Origin: JAEUMD01 sp050250815
GTDB taxonomy: Bacteria; Pseudomonadota; Alphaproteobacteria; Rhizobiales; Hyphomicrobiaceae
Assembly (NCBI GenBank): GCA_050250815.1
Contig: JBFWNY010000007.1
Span: 66,109 to 130,108, forward strand
Length of the DNA: 64,000 nucleotides
Direction: 5' to 3'
Below the pieces are notes generated by a model. The model saw only the letters and a program-made list of their open reading frames with translations, did no database searches and had not been told where the DNA came from. Shown piece by piece: positions 62,545-64,000 of the stretch; position 1 is the first letter of the stretch; the number at the start of each line of letters is the position of its first letter. Made by a program: the position numbers and the translations under genes.

Positions 62545-62937
62545 ATGAGTAACCCCATCAATCGCATTAGCTATCAAAAATATTGGTTTGTGAACCACAA
62601 CACTACACTTCGTCTGTCACTGTTTATCGTATCGTTTTCGCTGCTATTTATTCCTATGGCGCATCCAGTCTTTGCGCAAATGGATCTTCGCAGTTGTTTG
62701 AAGGTCGAAAAGGATGACCACAAAATAGGCGATATACACTTGAACTATGCCTTGAGAAACGTTTGTATTTTCGGCCTGCGTTTCCTCTTGGAAACTACAA
62801 TACGGGGACGGGCCGATCGAGAGACCCATACACTCGAACCTGACACGACCCTTTCCGGATGGAGTGACCCTGGTCATGAACCGAGAGTTTCCGAAATATG
62901 TGCTTATGGCTCTGCTGGTTGCACCACCGTTGATTGA
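62545..62937 (+). CDS. Small secreted protein of unknown function
   Basis: A 130-residue protein with a hydrophobic segment at residues about 22-42 (LRLSLFIVSFSLLFIPMA) ending in a signal-peptidase-like VFAQ. The mature part has four cysteines (SCLK, NVCIF, EICAY, AGCTT). The base composition is clearly less GC-rich than the chromosome. No family is recognised. The ribosome site is weak. It precedes another secreted-protein gene by nine bases. Confidence 0.5.
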   Translation: MSNPINRISYQKYWFVNHNTTLRLSLFIVSFSLLFIPMAHPVFAQMDLRSCLKVEKDDHKIGDIHLNYALRNVCIFGLRFLLETTIRGRADRETHTLEPDTTLSGWSDPGHEPRVSEICAYGSAGCTTVD

Positions 62938-62946
62938 GACAGCCAA

Positions 62947-63315
62947 ATGACACTCGCTCAACTCCTCGTTTGCATTGCGCTACTGGTAGGGATGACGGTT
63001 CGCTCTGTAGCGAGCGATGAGCCGTGCATTCCGGAGTCACGGTGCCAATATAGTGTCAAAGACTTCAAGGGGACCTATCCGCCCGAAAAAGAAAGAACGT
63101 ACTGGAGTTGCTATGATAGGGCCTCTAAAATAACAATTGGCTGCAATTTCATTCGCGGTGATAACATAAAGAAGTTTTCGCATGTTTTTCGTAAACACGA
63201 GGAGGATCTTGACACCTACTGCAATCGGTTTTGCACTTTTGGGGAAATCATGGGCAGCCGGACGCATCTAGATCTGCCGTGTTATTATAAGTGCAAAGAA
63301 AAGGGCTACCGTTAG
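62947..63315 (+). CDS. Small secreted cysteine-rich protein
   Basis: A 122-residue protein with a clear signal peptide (LAQLLVCIALLVGMTVRSVA) and a mature part of about 99 residues bearing eight cysteines, which suggests four disulfides. Segments such as YWSCYDRASKITIGCNFI and DTYCNRFCTFGEIMG show regular spacing. It is charged (many Lys, Arg, Asp, Glu). Low GC and lack of a known family point to recent acquisition. It might be a secreted effector, toxin or inhibitor; none of these is shown. Confidence 0.6.
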   Translation: MTLAQLLVCIALLVGMTVRSVASDEPCIPESRCQYSVKDFKGTYPPEKERTYWSCYDRASKITIGCNFIRGDNIKKFSHVFRKHEEDLDTYCNRFCTFGEIMGSRTHLDLPCYYKCKEKGYR

Positions 63316-63599
63316 AGGTTCCCAAATTCCAAATTGGGGTGAGCTCGCGAGCCTCGCTATGCGGACAACCCTCGCACCTACGATTGTTTGGCCGCTCATA
63401 ACGACGCCTGGGTAAGGCGAGGTGTTGCGATGCATGCCTCGGTACCCAGGAATGTTGCGACCGCTGCCAAGCCAACGCAAAGCGGTAAGGTTCACGCTCG
63501 TCTGATGATCCGCTTCGCGGCACGTCTGCAGCTGGCCCATAGTGTCCGCTGCTCTTGCGCCGCCCATTGTCCGCAAATTGGGGTATCGCATCCGACCGG
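63316..63599. other. Gene-free stretch in the island
   Basis: I see no supported gene, hairpin or repeat in these 284 bases; open frames on both strands lack start signals and motifs. Confidence 0.4.
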
Positions 63600-63887
63600 C
63601 TATACCCCCATCTTCACCAACGCACCCATCTGCCCCAAGAGCCCGCCCCGAGTGCGCGCAAGGCGATGGCCGATCTCGCCGTTTATCTCGACAACCAGTT
63701 CCGCGCGCTGGGCCTTCAGCGTCTCGAATGTCGTCCCCCGCATGTGCGCCGGCTTTTTGTCCGGCACGTCACGCCAACTGTCGCAGCCGAGCCTCCATGC
63801 GATCTTATCGGCTTTCCGCATCAGTCGCTGCAAGGGGCGCTCGCGCCGGCTCGCCCAGGTGACACTCCCGCAAGGCCCGCAGCGCAA
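63600..63887 (-). pseudogene. 5'-truncated zinc-ribbon-type protein gene cut by an insertion sequence
   Basis: The frame reads LRCGPCGSVTWASRRERPLQ, then LMRKADKIAWRLGCDSWRD and KKPAHMRGTTFETLKAQRAE. From memory this matches the C-terminal half of a widespread proteobacterial protein of unknown function in which an RPFxCRxCY-type zinc-ribbon half site precedes a TYAS segment and a KPxxMxxxT motif. The N-terminal half, including the other cysteines, is missing. The frame's conserved part ends at 63887, exactly where the insertion-sequence end begins. It is therefore most likely inactive. Confidence 0.55.
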
Positions 63888-63888
63888 T

Positions 63889-64000
63889 TGACCCTGCCCC
63901 CTGAAATGCCCCCGATCTGATGTAGAGTCCGTCCCAAGACGAGGAGACGGACGTCATGCGTAAGAGCCGGTTCAACGAGCAGCAGATCATCGCGATCCTG
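63889..64000 (+). mobile_element. Left end of an IS3-family insertion sequence (partial)
   Basis: The element seems to begin with TGACCCTGCCCCCTGAAATG at 63889, a terminal-repeat-like sequence starting with TG, followed by an untranslated leader and the transposase start. The right end is outside the window. Confidence 0.65.
63956..64000 (+). CDS. IS3-family transposase OrfA, N-terminal fragment
   Basis: Only the first 15 residues are present (MRKSRFNEQQIIAIL), which match the start of the helix-turn-helix OrfA of IS3-family elements. A GAGGAG lies about 11 bases upstream of ATG 63956. The gene continues past the window edge. Confidence 0.85.
   Translation, partial: MRKSRFNEQQIIAIL

Larger units (their letters stand above)
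59857..64000. mobile_element. Genomic island fragment starting at tRNA-Ser
   Basis: Immediately after the tRNA the sequence becomes visibly AT-richer, codon use changes and the genes no longer belong to conserved housekeeping order. It carries unknown genes, small secreted proteins, a truncated gene and an insertion sequence. No integrase and no repeated tRNA end (attR) is present, so the far end and any integrase must lie beyond the window. Confidence 0.7.

Noticed and set aside
59857..64000. Second copy of the tRNA-Ser 3' end (attR)
   Set aside because: I looked for the TpsiC-acceptor sequence after the tRNA and found none in the window.

Overview
The window looks like chromosomal DNA of a high-GC alphaproteobacterium, most likely a Rhizobiales member close to the Hyphomicrobium group. 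This is inferred from gene content and order: recG divergent from sdhE-mfd; mltG-yicC-gmk facing rsmA-pdxA-surA-lptD-lptG-lptF; rpsF-rpsR-DUF2232-rplI-dnaB-alr-radA-cvpA-purF; and rlpA-dac-tmk-holB-metG-tatD-MBL. A stand-alone malyl-CoA lyase points to the serine cycle and/or ethylmalonyl-CoA pathway, as in methylotrophic Hyphomicrobiaceae. No database search was possible.

Layout. 1-2.8 kb: a DUF502 membrane protein, a small secreted protein and a diheme-free (single CXXCH) cytochrome fused to a molybdopterin-oxidoreductase-like domain. 3-10.6 kb: DNA repair and helicase genes (recG, mfd) with sdhE, an acylphosphatase and an rRNA methyltransferase. 10.7-16.6 kb: an accessory block on the minus strand with a peptide-type periplasmic binding protein, an acyl-CoA ligase and a large RTX protein. 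16.9-20.2 kb: an IalB-family protein, hspQ, malyl-CoA lyase and a secreted CHAP-like protein. 20.4-27.9 kb: fatty acid synthesis (fabD, fabG, acpP, fabF), then mltG, yicC, gmk. 27.9-36.2 kb: a tightly packed minus-strand outer-membrane biogenesis operon (lptF to rsmA). 36.6-40.1 kb: pepA, a membrane protein and mazG. 40.2-49.8 kb: ribosomal proteins, replication, alanine racemase, radA, cvpA, purF. 49.9-59.4 kb: a TAXI-like binding protein, an SDR, then a minus-strand housekeeping operon ending at rlpA.

From 59,767 a tRNA-Ser(UGA) gene marks the edge of a mobile region. Beyond it the DNA is visibly less GC-rich and holds genes I cannot assign to known systems: a translationally coupled three-gene operon (a PD-(D/E)XK-nuclease-like protein, a ParA-type ATPase and a 124-residue protein), two small secreted proteins of which one is cysteine-rich, a 5'-truncated zinc-ribbon-type gene, and the left end of an IS3-type insertion sequence running off the window. 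The three-gene operon is the best candidate here for an undescribed system; it may be a defence or a partition/maintenance module, and the sequence alone does not decide between these.
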